Source: Euphorbia lathyris (taxonomy: Eukaryota > Streptophyta > Magnoliopsida > Malpighiales > Euphorbiaceae). Taken from it: a DNA stretch of 64,000 nucleotides. The notes beneath the pieces are model-generated. The model searched no databases and was not told the origin of the DNA. It saw only the letters and a list, made by a program, of their open reading frames with translations. The stretch lies in NCBI RefSeq assembly GCF_963576675.1, contig NC_088912.1:101213895-101277894 (forward strand), in the 5' to 3' direction. Below, one piece after another: positions 47,460 through 55,905 of the stretch. Each line of letters starts with the position of its first letter. Within the stretch, counting starts at the first letter, position 1. The position numbers and the translations under genes are program-made.

Positions 47460-47780
47460 ATGGATAAGTCTGAAAAGCAGATTGGAAACATTATGGGAGA
47501 GAAGGATGATGTTACTGATACCGATGCCACAAAAGCATTGGCTGATTTTTCAAACATGATTACAAGTTTTAATGATTCATTCGTGGAAGGAGATTCAGAT
47601 TCAATAATAGACTTCATGCAGGTGATTGCATCTGCCACAAAATTGATGTATGAGTCAGCGGTTAAATATATGAAATCCGAATTGGAAGAGATTGAGGAGT
47701 TGAAGGATGAAGTTGAGGAGGCGAAGGAGACGTTGAAGGCTTTTAACAAGATGAACAAATTATTGGATAGGTTGGAATAG
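47460..47780 (+). CDS. Small coiled-coil protein, family member 1 (106 aa)
   Basis: I do not recognise this family. The protein starts with an acidic-polar stretch, then a helix-forming core at residues about 25-75 (IIDFMQVIASATKLMYESAVKY). A charged C-terminal tail with heptad-like Leu/Ile spacing (ELEEIEELKDEVEEAKETL) looks like a coiled coil. Two neighbours (48627-48968 minus and 49332-49820 plus) share the core pattern F-M/L-x-x-hydrophobic-x-S-x, then D/E-S-M/A, then an acidic coiled region. TATAAATA lies 52 bp upstream and an AAAGACGTCTTC palindrome 185 bp upstream. No intron, no membrane segment. Possible role in oligomerisation or protein binding; this is inference from shape only. 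Confidence 0.6.
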   Translation: MDKSEKQIGNIMGEKDDVTDTDATKALADFSNMITSFNDSFVEGDSDSIIDFMQVIASATKLMYESAVKYMKSELEEIEELKDEVEEAKETLKAFNKMNKLLDRLE

Positions 47781-48626
47781 TCAACTACACATGTTATGTT
47801 TGCTTTGTTTAATATTGTTGTTTTGTGAGATACCGTAAACACAGTTTTTATTTTAATGCAAAATAATTTCTTATCTACTGAAGTTTATATTAATAATTGC
47901 ATTTAAGAGTATATTTGATTTGAGTATATTTTATGTGTAGTGAGGCAATAAAATTTGTAAATACTTAAAATATCCGTTTTTTCATATTACATCTAAAAAC
48001 TTGTAATTTTAAAGTACGATTTGCATAGGGATAATGAAAATGTGTTGGTGCTTAAATTGTTAAATTAATTGTGTAGTGAAACAAGTATAATTTGGAAATA
48101 CCTAAAACATCTGTTACTTCATATTACATCTAAAAACTTGTAATTTTGAAGTACATTATAATTTCGTGATATAGTCGGTTTAACATGAAAAGTTTAATTA
48201 TATTTAATTAAGATTTGTAATAATTAATATTTAATAAAGGATATCGTAGATGTAATTTTATGGACTAATTTTTTTCCGTAGCTCAATTTTTTTTTTGGGT
48301 TGTCAAAATATTATTCTACTCAAATATAATTTGGAAATACCTAAAACATCTGTTTCTTCATATTACAATTCGTTATATAATCGGTTTAACATGAAAAGTT
48401 TAATTATATTTAATTGATTTAACATAATATAAACCTTAATTTTGACATCAATAATTTACAGTTAATAAATATAAAAAAAAACATAATATTTCAATATTAG
48501 TGAGATTGTGATGATAGAGAAAACCATAGTACTATTATTGAAAATGAAAAAGAACTGTGTAAACATAAGTAAACAACAACAAAAAGATCCATAAAAAACA
48601 ACAAAATAAAGTAAAAGACAAAAACA
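47781..48626. other. Intergenic with internal repeat
   Basis: A stretch AATTTGGAAATACCTAAAACATCTG occurs near 48090 and again near 48331, with similar flanks (CATATTACATC and GGTTTAACATGAAAAG), a diverged local duplication of about 240 bp. No gene. Confidence 0.6.
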
Positions 48627-48968
48627 TCACAGTTTATCTATTCTTAAATCCACATTCACATTATGTGCAGCATTAATTTTTGCCTTCAGATCTTCCAGCT
48701 TCTTCACCAATTTCTCCTTCTCCTCCATTTTTTACTCAAAATAATCAGCCATTGAATCAGAGAGAAACACTAATGCAGATGAAACAACTTTCATGAATTT
48801 TAGGATTTCATCCTTGTCTCCACGCTTGAGTGCAACTTGTACTCCATTTAGAACACTTTCATAATAAACTCCCAATTGAGTATCATCACTACCCTCACTA
48901 TCTTCGCACGTCTTTCTCTTTTTACTTGAGGACTCACCTGCCACGTTACCAAGATTCTCTCCTGACAT
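48627..48968 (-). pseudogene. Small coiled-coil protein, family member 2, with an in-frame stop
   Basis: ATG at 48968. The frame is open for 78 residues to TAA (48732-48734) and then continues in the same frame for another 34 residues to TGA at 48627-48629. The upstream part has a basic nuclear-signal-like SSKKRKT, then the family core ILKFMKVVSSALVFLSDSMADYFE. The part after the stop (KMEEKEKLVKKLEDLKAKI) is the matching coiled-coil tail. Full length (113 positions) would be close to member 1 (106). TATATAA at 49033-49039 lies about 65 bp upstream on its strand. It is divergent from member 3 across a 363-bp intergenic region. The truncated form might still be made. Confidence 0.6.
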
Positions 48969-49032
48969 ATTTATCAGTGATTACAACACTTTGATAGTGC
49001 TATGTGAAATGGTATGCATGGTAAGAGACTAT

Positions 49033-49040
49033 TTATATAG
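49033..49040 (-). promoter_or_regulatory. TATA box of small gene 2
   Basis: The minus strand reads CTATATAAATAG around this site, the same ten-base core as the promoter of member 3. Confidence 0.6.
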
Positions 49041-49204
49041 ATTAACACACCTTTTCAAATGCACACTACATGTAACTGAAAACTGCTTTTATTTCACGAA
49101 TACATTGAATCCAATACGATCTGTATTCAGTTACATTTACCATACCAACATAATGGCATTTAAAAAAGTATTAATACATTGAATACAAAACGGATACATC
49201 TAAT

Positions 49205-49217
49205 GAAAAGACGTCTC
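49205..49217. promoter_or_regulatory. GACGTC element between small genes 2 and 3
   Basis: GAAAAGACGTCTC, a near match to the recurrent palindrome GAAGACGTCTTC, in the shared intergenic region. GACGTC is an ACGT-core site of the kind bound by plant bZIP factors. Confidence 0.5.
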
Positions 49218-49278
49218 TGTATTTAAGTGTGATTGTTAATAGACTTTACAAATTAAGTACATTAATTCCGAAATTTTC

Positions 49279-49288
49279 TATATAAATA
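49279..49288 (+). promoter_or_regulatory. TATA box of small gene 3
   Basis: TATATAAATA, 44 bp before the ATG at 49332. Confidence 0.65.
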
Positions 49289-49331
49289 GGAGTATGTAAG
49301 GCTCTCAAAATGTTATACTCGCTCTTAAAAT

Positions 49332-49820
49332 ATGGACTTGGTAATACTGGACAATTCAGTAGAGCCTTCCAAAGAGCCTTCCAAAAATGAAGACAATTTC
49401 CATCCATGCCTATTTGAAGATGATCCTAATGAAGGAATTTCTCCACTCAAAAAAATAAAAGTAGAAAAGTCTAAAAAAGAATCAGTGGGGCCTTCGTCGC
49501 AAAAGAAGAAAAAGGGTCAGCAAAAGTTGGATGTGAAGGAAGGGAATACATCCAGGAAGCTTATTATTGGGAAGAATGATGACGGTGTTAATCCGTTGGG
49601 TGCTACTCCATTTCCGATAAATCAAATTGAAGATGCTGTTCAAAAGTGTGTTAAGAAACATATGCGTCAACATACAGCTGAATTCTTAACATGCATCAAG
49701 TCCATCGCCGTATCCTTAGATATTTTTCATGATTCAATGTGTCTTTGTTTGGAGTCGGATTATCAGGAGATGGAAACTAATGATGAGAAGCTGGATAAAG
49801 GGAAAGACAAGAAGATGTAG
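49332..49820 (+). CDS. Small lysine-rich protein, family member 3 (162 aa)
   Basis: Unrecognised family. Residues 1-38 are acidic; about 39-75 are strongly basic (PLKKIKVEKSKK, SQKKKKGQQKL), which looks like a bipartite nuclear signal. The C-terminal third (about 96-150) carries the core shared with members 1 and 2: VKKHMRQHTAEFLTCIKSIA, then a hydrophobic helix with HDSMCLCLESD and an acidic tail. It is longer than the others because of the N-terminal basic domain. Single exon, TATA box 44 bp upstream, GACGTC element about 115 bp upstream. Nuclear location and a protein- or nucleic-acid-binding role are inferences. Confidence 0.6.
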   Translation: MDLVILDNSVEPSKEPSKNEDNFHPCLFEDDPNEGISPLKKIKVEKSKKESVGPSSQKKKKGQQKLDVKEGNTSRKLIIGKNDDGVNPLGATPFPINQIEDAVQKCVKKHMRQHTAEFLTCIKSIAVSLDIFHDSMCLCLESDYQEMETNDEKLDKGKDKKM

Positions 49821-50111
49821 ATCCACAAAAGCATTTGATTGTGAAAAATGCTTTAATAAGTTTCATATTCTTAATTATGTGTGTCTTGACTTACTGTAAG
49901 ACATTAAATTTCAATAATATGTATGAAACATTGATTTTCAATATTTTATTTCTTAGTTTCATTATTGGATGATAACTTAGTTTTCAAGTAATACCTAGGT
50001 TACATATATTTCAATTTGTATTATAATGATAACAATTGCTAATTTTTACAAAAAATTAACCATTCATATAATACCAAATATTAATTCATAAAAAAAAATA
50101 CATTTAATATC
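49821..50111. other. Intergenic, no recognised feature
   Basis: AT-rich 3' flank of small gene 3; nothing recognised beyond possible AATAA-type poly(A) signals. Confidence 0.5.
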
Positions 50112-50275
50112 AAGGTGCCTTCTATGGTTACTTTGTTTTTGACAAAGTACCATTACTTGGTGTGTTTTCACCATTGGATGATGGATTAGAAAATTAATCC
50201 AATGGTGAAAACACACAAAGCAAGAGTTACCTTGTTAAAAACAAAGTAACAATAGACTTTACCTTAATTATCAAA
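50112..50275. mobile_element. Foldback MITE, about 160 bp
   Basis: Almost completely palindromic. AAGGTGCCTTCTATGG on the left faces CAATAGACTTTACCTT on the right; inner arms TGTGTTTTCACCATTGGAT and ATCCAATGGTGAAAACACA pair perfectly around a loop of about 20 bases. Transcription would give a long hairpin, as with MITE-derived small RNAs. Target duplication unclear. Confidence 0.85.
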
Positions 50276-50462
50276 CTATAATTTGCAAGTAATACCTGAG
50301 TTGAATGAATTATAAATTAATGCATTAAAATAAACTGTATATAAACAAGACGTTTAATTAATTAACAAAATAATTTGAATATAAATACCCAATTCGAACG
50401 ATTAAAAGTGATAATTTTCAAATAGTAGCTAATTTGGATGCATTATAAATAAGTACAAATAA

Positions 50463-50474
50463 GAAGACGTCTTC
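50463..50474. promoter_or_regulatory. GAAGACGTCTTC palindrome upstream of the HAD gene
   Basis: Perfect 12-bp palindrome 489 bp before the ATG at 50963; same element as at 46169 and in the satellite spacers. Confidence 0.5.
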
Positions 50475-50544
50475 TGATTGTTATTTCTTTTTAAAAATGC
50501 ATTTAAAATAATTTTTAAAACCAATTAAAAAAAATACCACTGGC

Positions 50545-50605
50545 CGGTTTCGAACACAGGACCAAATGATTTTTACAGTAGTTGCTAACCAATTGATCTA
50601 CGAAC
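50545..50605 (-). other. tRNA-derived module (Pol III box relic)
   Basis: The minus strand reads TAGATCAATTGGTTAGC (A-box-like) and, after about 30 bases, TGTGTTCGAAACC (B-box GTTCGAAAC at 50547-50555). No acceptor stem. Same order, palindrome then tRNA-like module, as in the satellite spacers. Confidence 0.5.
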
Positions 50606-50775
50606 ATTTACTGATGCGATTGATAATTAATATGTTTTAACGTGTTTATATAATAACCTGCGAAAAAATACAAAAAGGAGCGTGACGTTGGGGTCGAAAA
50701 CGGGTCGGCTTGTTTAGAGCACCAAACTTACCGCTACAGTAGACCGTCTTAGTGATATTTCTCTCGAATTAAATT

Positions 50776-50789
50776 GTAACACGTGTTAT
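50776..50789. promoter_or_regulatory. G-box palindrome in the HAD gene promoter
   Basis: GTAACACGTGTTAT contains the perfect palindrome TAACACGTGTTA with CACGTG core, about 180 bp before the ATG; a typical bHLH/bZIP site. Confidence 0.5.
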
Positions 50790-50962
50790 ATGGGGTTTGT
50801 TTAATCCTGGAGAAATAGGAACGCCATTGTTTCCGATCAAAATCCTCGACAAATTCCCAATACCGAAACCTAACTTCATCACCGGTGGCATCAATTTTTC
50901 CCTACCACTACACAGATTTTCTTATCATCCTTCATTTCTAAATCTTCAAATTTCAAGCTCCA

Positions 50963-53241
50963 ATGGCTAAGACAAGACAGAGTACAGCTGGTTCACGAAG
51001 CAAGGGGAAGCAGACATTGCAACCTAAGAGGAAGAACAAGGCTGTAAAAAGGCATAGAACTTGCAATGCCGGAACATCTAGTACCAGAGATAGAGTGGCG
51101 AAGCTGGATAGTATGCATGTGCTCAAAGGTATGCCCGTTGATATTGAATCCCTGAAAAAAATCGATTTTGATGTTTCTCCTTACATTGAGCATTTAAAAT
51201 TGAGGAAATTGTTGACTCTTAAAGTCAACACATACGATGAATTGGTTAAGGAATTCTATAGAAACCTTCATAGGAATAACAGGGGAATAGAGATATCTTC
51301 TAGTGTAAAAAACGTTAAGATCAAAATAGACACTGCTTTGTTAAATGAACTTTTTGATATGCCTTCGGTTGAGGATGGGTTTTGCATTAAAAACCCAGCT
51401 GATAAAAAAATAGAATGGGAGGGGTATAATGATACCCATTTCATAAAGGAAGTCCTACACGAGTCTGGTTTACCCCTTGCCACGACAAACATGACGGCTC
51501 ATGCCCGATTTTTACATCAAGTGGTGATAAAGACACTGCTACCTAAGTATGGTAGCAGGGAAAAATGCTCATTAGCCGAAAGGATTATTTTGTGGCATCT
51601 GTTAAAGGGGAAACAGATGAATTTTGCTCAACAGATTATCTATCACATACTGAACAGGTTCAGAGCGGTTAAGAAAGACCGTCAAAGGAAAATCCATCTA
51701 CCTTATGGTAATCTTTTGACGGTAGTCTTTGAACATTACAATGTTCCTATGACTGTGAGGGATAACCGGTCAGTCAATACAAATCTCATGGATGATCTAT
51801 ACGTGTTAAGTATGGCAACTATGACGAGTAATAGAGGCTGGATCCTTTCCAAATTTGTCAGAGCTGAAGATGAAATTGTGTTTGATAAAAAACATATTTA
51901 AGGAACGTGGGGAATGACGGAGAGGATGTTGAGGTTGAGCTGGAAGGTGATGGGCCTGTGGATGATGACATAGAAAGTCTGGATGTTGGGATGGATTGTT
52001 TTGATTTTGAAGATGAAGATGTTAGGATGGGTGGTGTGGAGATGGAGGGTTCAGAGGATACGTTAGAGGCTGATGAGCCAAGACCCGAAGAGTCTGACGA
52101 AGAAGAGGAGGATGAGTATGAGATTGTATTCCGGACGGTGGAGCAGCCAGAAAAGGAGAAAACAATGGAGGAAAAAGTTGATGATGACAGCAATGTTCTG
52201 ATGCTGTTAACTTATCCTGAAGCTGAACTACCGACACCCTCTTGTCCAATGAAGAAGCTTCTGATTTTAGACTTGAATGGGGTACTTATATGCTCGCGAA
52301 CCGGTCACCATCGCCCACATATCACTCCATTCATGAAATTCTGTTTTGATAATTTTACGGTTGCAATTTGGTCATCAAAGATGAGGTATTTTTCACATTC
52401 TTATAAGGTTCATTGAATTCTAAACATTTGATCCTCTTTTTACATTCTTCTTAAGTTCATTGAATACTTTATAATTATAGTGTCTTCTTATGTGTTTTCC
52501 AGGAAAAACATTGACAAGATTCTTCCAAAAATTAGAATGTCATTGGCTGATGAAGTTCAAATGTTGTTTGTTTGGGTTAGACAATTGTTTCCAACTTTTA
52601 GGATTCTTTTCCGTTCCAACATCAACTATTGAAATATTCATGTTTCCTATATAATAGTTTACTACACTGTTTGATTTTCAGGGTCAAGAGCATTGTGTTG
52701 TAACAAATGTCACATTTGGCCCCCGTGATAAAAAATGTATAATGTTTAAAGATTTGAAGCATATTTGGGATAGCTATCCACAATTCAATGCTTCAAATAC
52801 TGTGTTGATAGATGATTCACCATACAAGTCACTACTGAATTCTGTAAGTGTACCATCTTTATTACAATTACCCTGTATTATGATGCATTATAATTTCATT
52901 TGTTGGATTCTGTAGCCAAACAATTTCATCTACCCCACAACATTTGATTCAAAGAACAGATTGGACAATTATCTAGGTAAAGCTTCCTGTCAATATCTAT
53001 GTACTTTATTTACCAAAATATTCATCTAACTAAAATAATGCAATTTGCAGAGCCAAATGGAGGTTTTGTAACCTATTTGGAAAGACTATCACGCGTACAA
53101 CACGTTGCAGAATTCATCCAGAGGGAACGAATCGGTCAAGATCCCATTCGAGAGGATGATGGGCGAATGGCTAAACTGCAACAAGCTATAGATTATGCTA
53201 TGGCATGTGGAAGATGGCAAAAAATACTTTGTCAAATGTAA
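50963..53241 (+). CDS. HAD/FCP1-like phosphatase with plant-transposon-type N-terminal domain
   Basis: Exons 50963-52385, 52503-52575, 52682-52843, 52916-52976 and 53051-53241. All introns have GT/AG borders and phases agree. N-terminal basic tail, then about 250 residues resembling the putative plant transposon protein domain (SSVKNVKIKIDTALLNELF, LLPKYGSREKCSLAERIILW), an acidic linker, then an FCP1/NIF-type HAD domain: motif I LLILDLNGVL, motif II IWSSKM, WGQEHC in place of the usual WDQSHC, and motif III/IV VLIDDSPYKSLL. FCP1-type domains remove phosphate from Ser/Thr; the DLNG form, with Asn replacing the second Asp, is common in a plant subgroup of uncertain activity. One disruption: after FDKK at the A6 run 51887-51892 the frame stops (TAA 51899-51901). 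One extra A would make 637 codons fully open through all five exons. So this is either a recent frameshift, a base error, or two overlapping products. Confidence 0.85.
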
Positions 53242-53738
53242 ATATATATTTTGACAAACAGTAACTAGATATTTTTGGCATACTATGTGAAAACAATTGT
53301 TTCGGCGATCAATCTGTGTTACAAATTTATGTTTGTTTAATTATCATTTGGTTGTGTCAATTTCGACAGGCTGTGTTAAACACAAATTTATAACAGTTTG
53401 TATATATGAATTATTCCATAGAAGACATCTTCTTTGTAGTATTTAACACATAAGAAGACATCTTCGTTTGACAATATATTCTATACGCTAAAAGGTAACA
53501 CCAAATTATAATACATCATTTTTTTTGTTTTACATTGTTTACTTATCACAAATATTTACTCATATCCAAATGACATAGATGACTGGAATTTCGGCTATGC
53601 TTCATATTTGATTGATAATAAGACAACCTCTTATGTATATTCTCTAATATGATATCGAAACAATATTTTTTTACATTGCATTTTCAATCCATTTATTTAT
53701 CAATGAGGATTGAAATAGAGTGGTAAACGATTAATCTA
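53242..53738. other. 3' flank of the HAD gene with palindrome variants
   Basis: GAAGACATCTTC occurs at 53421-53432 and 53454-53465, both CG-to-CA variants of GAAGACGTCTTC. No gene seen. Confidence 0.5.
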
Positions 53739-53739
53739 A

Positions 53740-53885
53740 AACTAAGATTAGTTCTGGTCGAATAGAGGCTGCCTGAGATTAATTCCGATCACTTTGAGAC
53801 TGCCTGAGATTAATTCCTATCATTTTGACACTGCCTGAGATTGATTCCGGACGAAAAAAGTCTGCCTAAGGTTGATTTAGCATCG
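53740..53885 (+). repeat. 31-bp minisatellite, about four copies
   Basis: GCCTGAGATTAATTCC recurs at about 53771, 53802, 53833 and 53864 with exact 31-bp spacing and growing divergence at both edges. Confidence 0.9.
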
Positions 53886-54179
53886 TCAATGGCTGCCATG
53901 AGAGAGAAATCGTATTCCTTTGGTTGCACAATTCAACGTTATGCATTAATTTGGAAAGAGAAAGAGAAGATGATATTAATTGATGAGAGAGAATTCGGTT
54001 TTTAAAATGCACAAGGTTTTAAATTACAACCTACATGTCAGCAGGTAAAACCTTTTTAATATTAAATGCCAACTTAAATTATGGACCATTAGATCTTGAT
54101 CCAATGGATATTAATTGCTCACCACCCATGGAGATAATTTAGTGCTCACCATTAAAACCAACCCCATATATATATATAA
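53886..54179. other. Intergenic, no recognised gene
   Basis: Contains CATTAGATCTTGATCCAATG and GGTGAGC-type text on the reverse strand, similar to about 19600-19640. Possibly an eroded short element. Confidence 0.4.
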
Positions 54180-54299
54180 GATCAGGTGTGACAGATTTCT
54201 TATGGTGTGACAAGGAAAGGAGGCTATAGCAATTTCGTAAATAAATGGAAATTCTAAAAAAATGTGTGGGGGAATCATGGAACTATGTGAAATAAGTGA

Positions 54300-54490
54300 T
54301 GATATATATTTCGTCACAATATGATACCCAATTGTGGCGAAACGAACATTCGCCATTAACACCTACTGTGGCGCCTATAGGGTGTCGAACTGAGGACGAA
54401 GTATGATTTCGCCACTAAGGGATTTTGTGGCGAAAAAATAGCATTTAGTGGCAAAATATTTCTCCACAAAATGTCTGATTTCTTGTAGTG
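54300..54490. mobile_element. CACTA 2: right end only
   Basis: Ends TTTCTTGTAGTG at 54490 (CACTACAAGAAA inward). The subterminal zone is built of GTGGCGAA and TTCGCCAC repeats, different from CACTA 1. No left end is recognisable upstream, so it is truncated or a short derivative. Confidence 0.6.
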
Positions 54491-54492
54491 GT

Positions 54493-54965
54493 ATGTATCC
54501 TGTTGGAACAATGGATGTATTCCGTTGGAACAATATGTAATTCCTAGTAGAAAAATGTATGTATTCTGTTGGATTGTACAATATAAGAATAATGTTGGAA
54601 CAGGAAATAATATTAGTATTTTTATTAGAACAATGTAAGATTCTTTTTTTAAGAACATAAGTATTCTGCTGGAACAAGAGGAGCCGTGATTAAAAAAATT
54701 ATTACTTTTATATAAATACAAAGAAAATAAAAGTTAATGATATTTATACATGTCTAATGTAGTATAAGAATATGTATGAGAACAATATAAATATTCTTTT
54801 CAATATAAAGATTATGTTGGAACAAGTAATATTTTTTTAACAACATGCTATATTAAAGCATTTAAGTATTTCCCTTGGAACAATATGAAATTCTAGTTGA
54901 ACAATACATGCTTTCTTCTGGAACAAGGGATCAGTAATTCGGAATAATAAAGTATTCTCTTGAAA
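54493..54965 (+). repeat. Degenerate TTGGAACAA short-repeat array
   Basis: GTATTCTGTTGGAACAA-like units recur irregularly about every 30-60 bp (near 54500, 54520, 54560, 54610, 54660, 54880 and 54915). Probably an eroded minisatellite. Confidence 0.55.
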
Positions 54966-55330
54966 TCAGTTTGCTTTTTAGGCTTCATCCTGTAAAATAG
55001 AAAATCAAATCAAATATTAATCACCGTTTGTTTGAATATAAATAATGCATGCTATATGTTTCATTAAAGTTGTCATTGCTGATTAACTGAATACAGATTT
55101 ACTTTAGTCTACATTAAATAAATCTCAGAAAATTGGTGAAGAAGCTAAATAATAAAATTGGTGATCAGTGTGAGTTGAGGAGAAGAAAATCGATCGATAA
55201 TTGTGAAGAATGAAGGTTTAAATCGCGTTTTTTGTTTGAGGGAGGAAGGAGGCGTGTTTCTTCTGGAATCACGTTTTAGATTAGCGTGTTTTTGTGTTGA
55301 GATTTCTTACCAAAACTATGTAGTTTTATT
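54966..55330. other. No recognised gene
   Basis: Right interior of the GGTGTGACA-bounded unit; an 80-codon frame at 55203-55445 runs into repeats and is not called a gene. Confidence 0.5.
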
Positions 55331-55624
55331 ATGTCACACTATAAGCTCTTTGTCACACCATATAAGCCTTTGTCACACCAGATCTCACCCCTATATATAT
55401 ATATATATATATATATGTTGCATATCACTACAAGAAAACAGCTAGTTAGCTACTGAGTTTAGCTACCAGATCAAATTTGGTCACTAAATTGCGACCACTT
55501 CGATCGCTAAAAAAAAAATTCAGTCGCCAAGAGTAAAAGTAAAATTGACACCTGTTTTAACGGAATAAAAAAAAGAGAAAAAGTAAATAAAACAGAAATA
55601 ATAAATATAAAAAGGGAAAATATA

Positions 55625-55905
55625 AAGATTAAACCCTAAATCCCTCTCTACTCTCTTCTCCTCTTCGAGCTCCACAAGCGGCGGTTTCACTCTTCTGTGC
55701 TCTCCGACCTAACCATTCTTCTGTTCCGGCCTAATAACGCTCTTTTCAGGCGGCATCTTCTTCTATCAAAGCCCTCAAGCTAATCATTTCCTCTCTTCTT
55801 CACCGACCTAATCCGTCTCCTCTCTTCTTCTCCGACCTAATCCATCTTTTAGACCTCTGAACTTCTCATTTCTTCAGAAGCTCGATCTTCACTCTAGCAT
55901 GTAAG
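55625..55905 (+). other. Leader-like TC-rich segment in CACTA 3
   Basis: AACCCTAAATCCCTCTCTAC followed by repeated CTCTTCTCC blocks and a possible first exon end near CTAGCATGTAAGTTTC (donor-like GTAAGT at about 55902). It resembles a plant 5'UTR and parallels the leader-like segment in CACTA 1. It may drive a non-coding transcript. Confidence 0.4.

Larger units (their letters stand above)
54180..55395. mobile_element. Unclassified element bounded by inverted GGTGTGACA repeats
   Basis: The left end has GATCAGGTGTGACAG and ATGGTGTGACAAGG. The right end read inward has GATCTGGTGTGACAAAGG and ATGGTGTGACAAAG. Both outer edges abut TA microsatellites. The interior contains a CACTA right end (54490) and a degenerate array. 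It could be a nested composite or a MITE-like unit interrupted by another insertion. Confidence 0.45.

Noticed and set aside
51887..51901. Classical programmed -1 frameshift site in the HAD gene
   Set aside because: The AAAAAAC string is present but out of phase with the codons needed for a canonical slippery heptamer; simple mutation or base error is more likely.
55391..55418. TA tract next to CACTA 3 as an origin or promoter
   Set aside because: Simple dinucleotide microsatellite; no supporting motifs.
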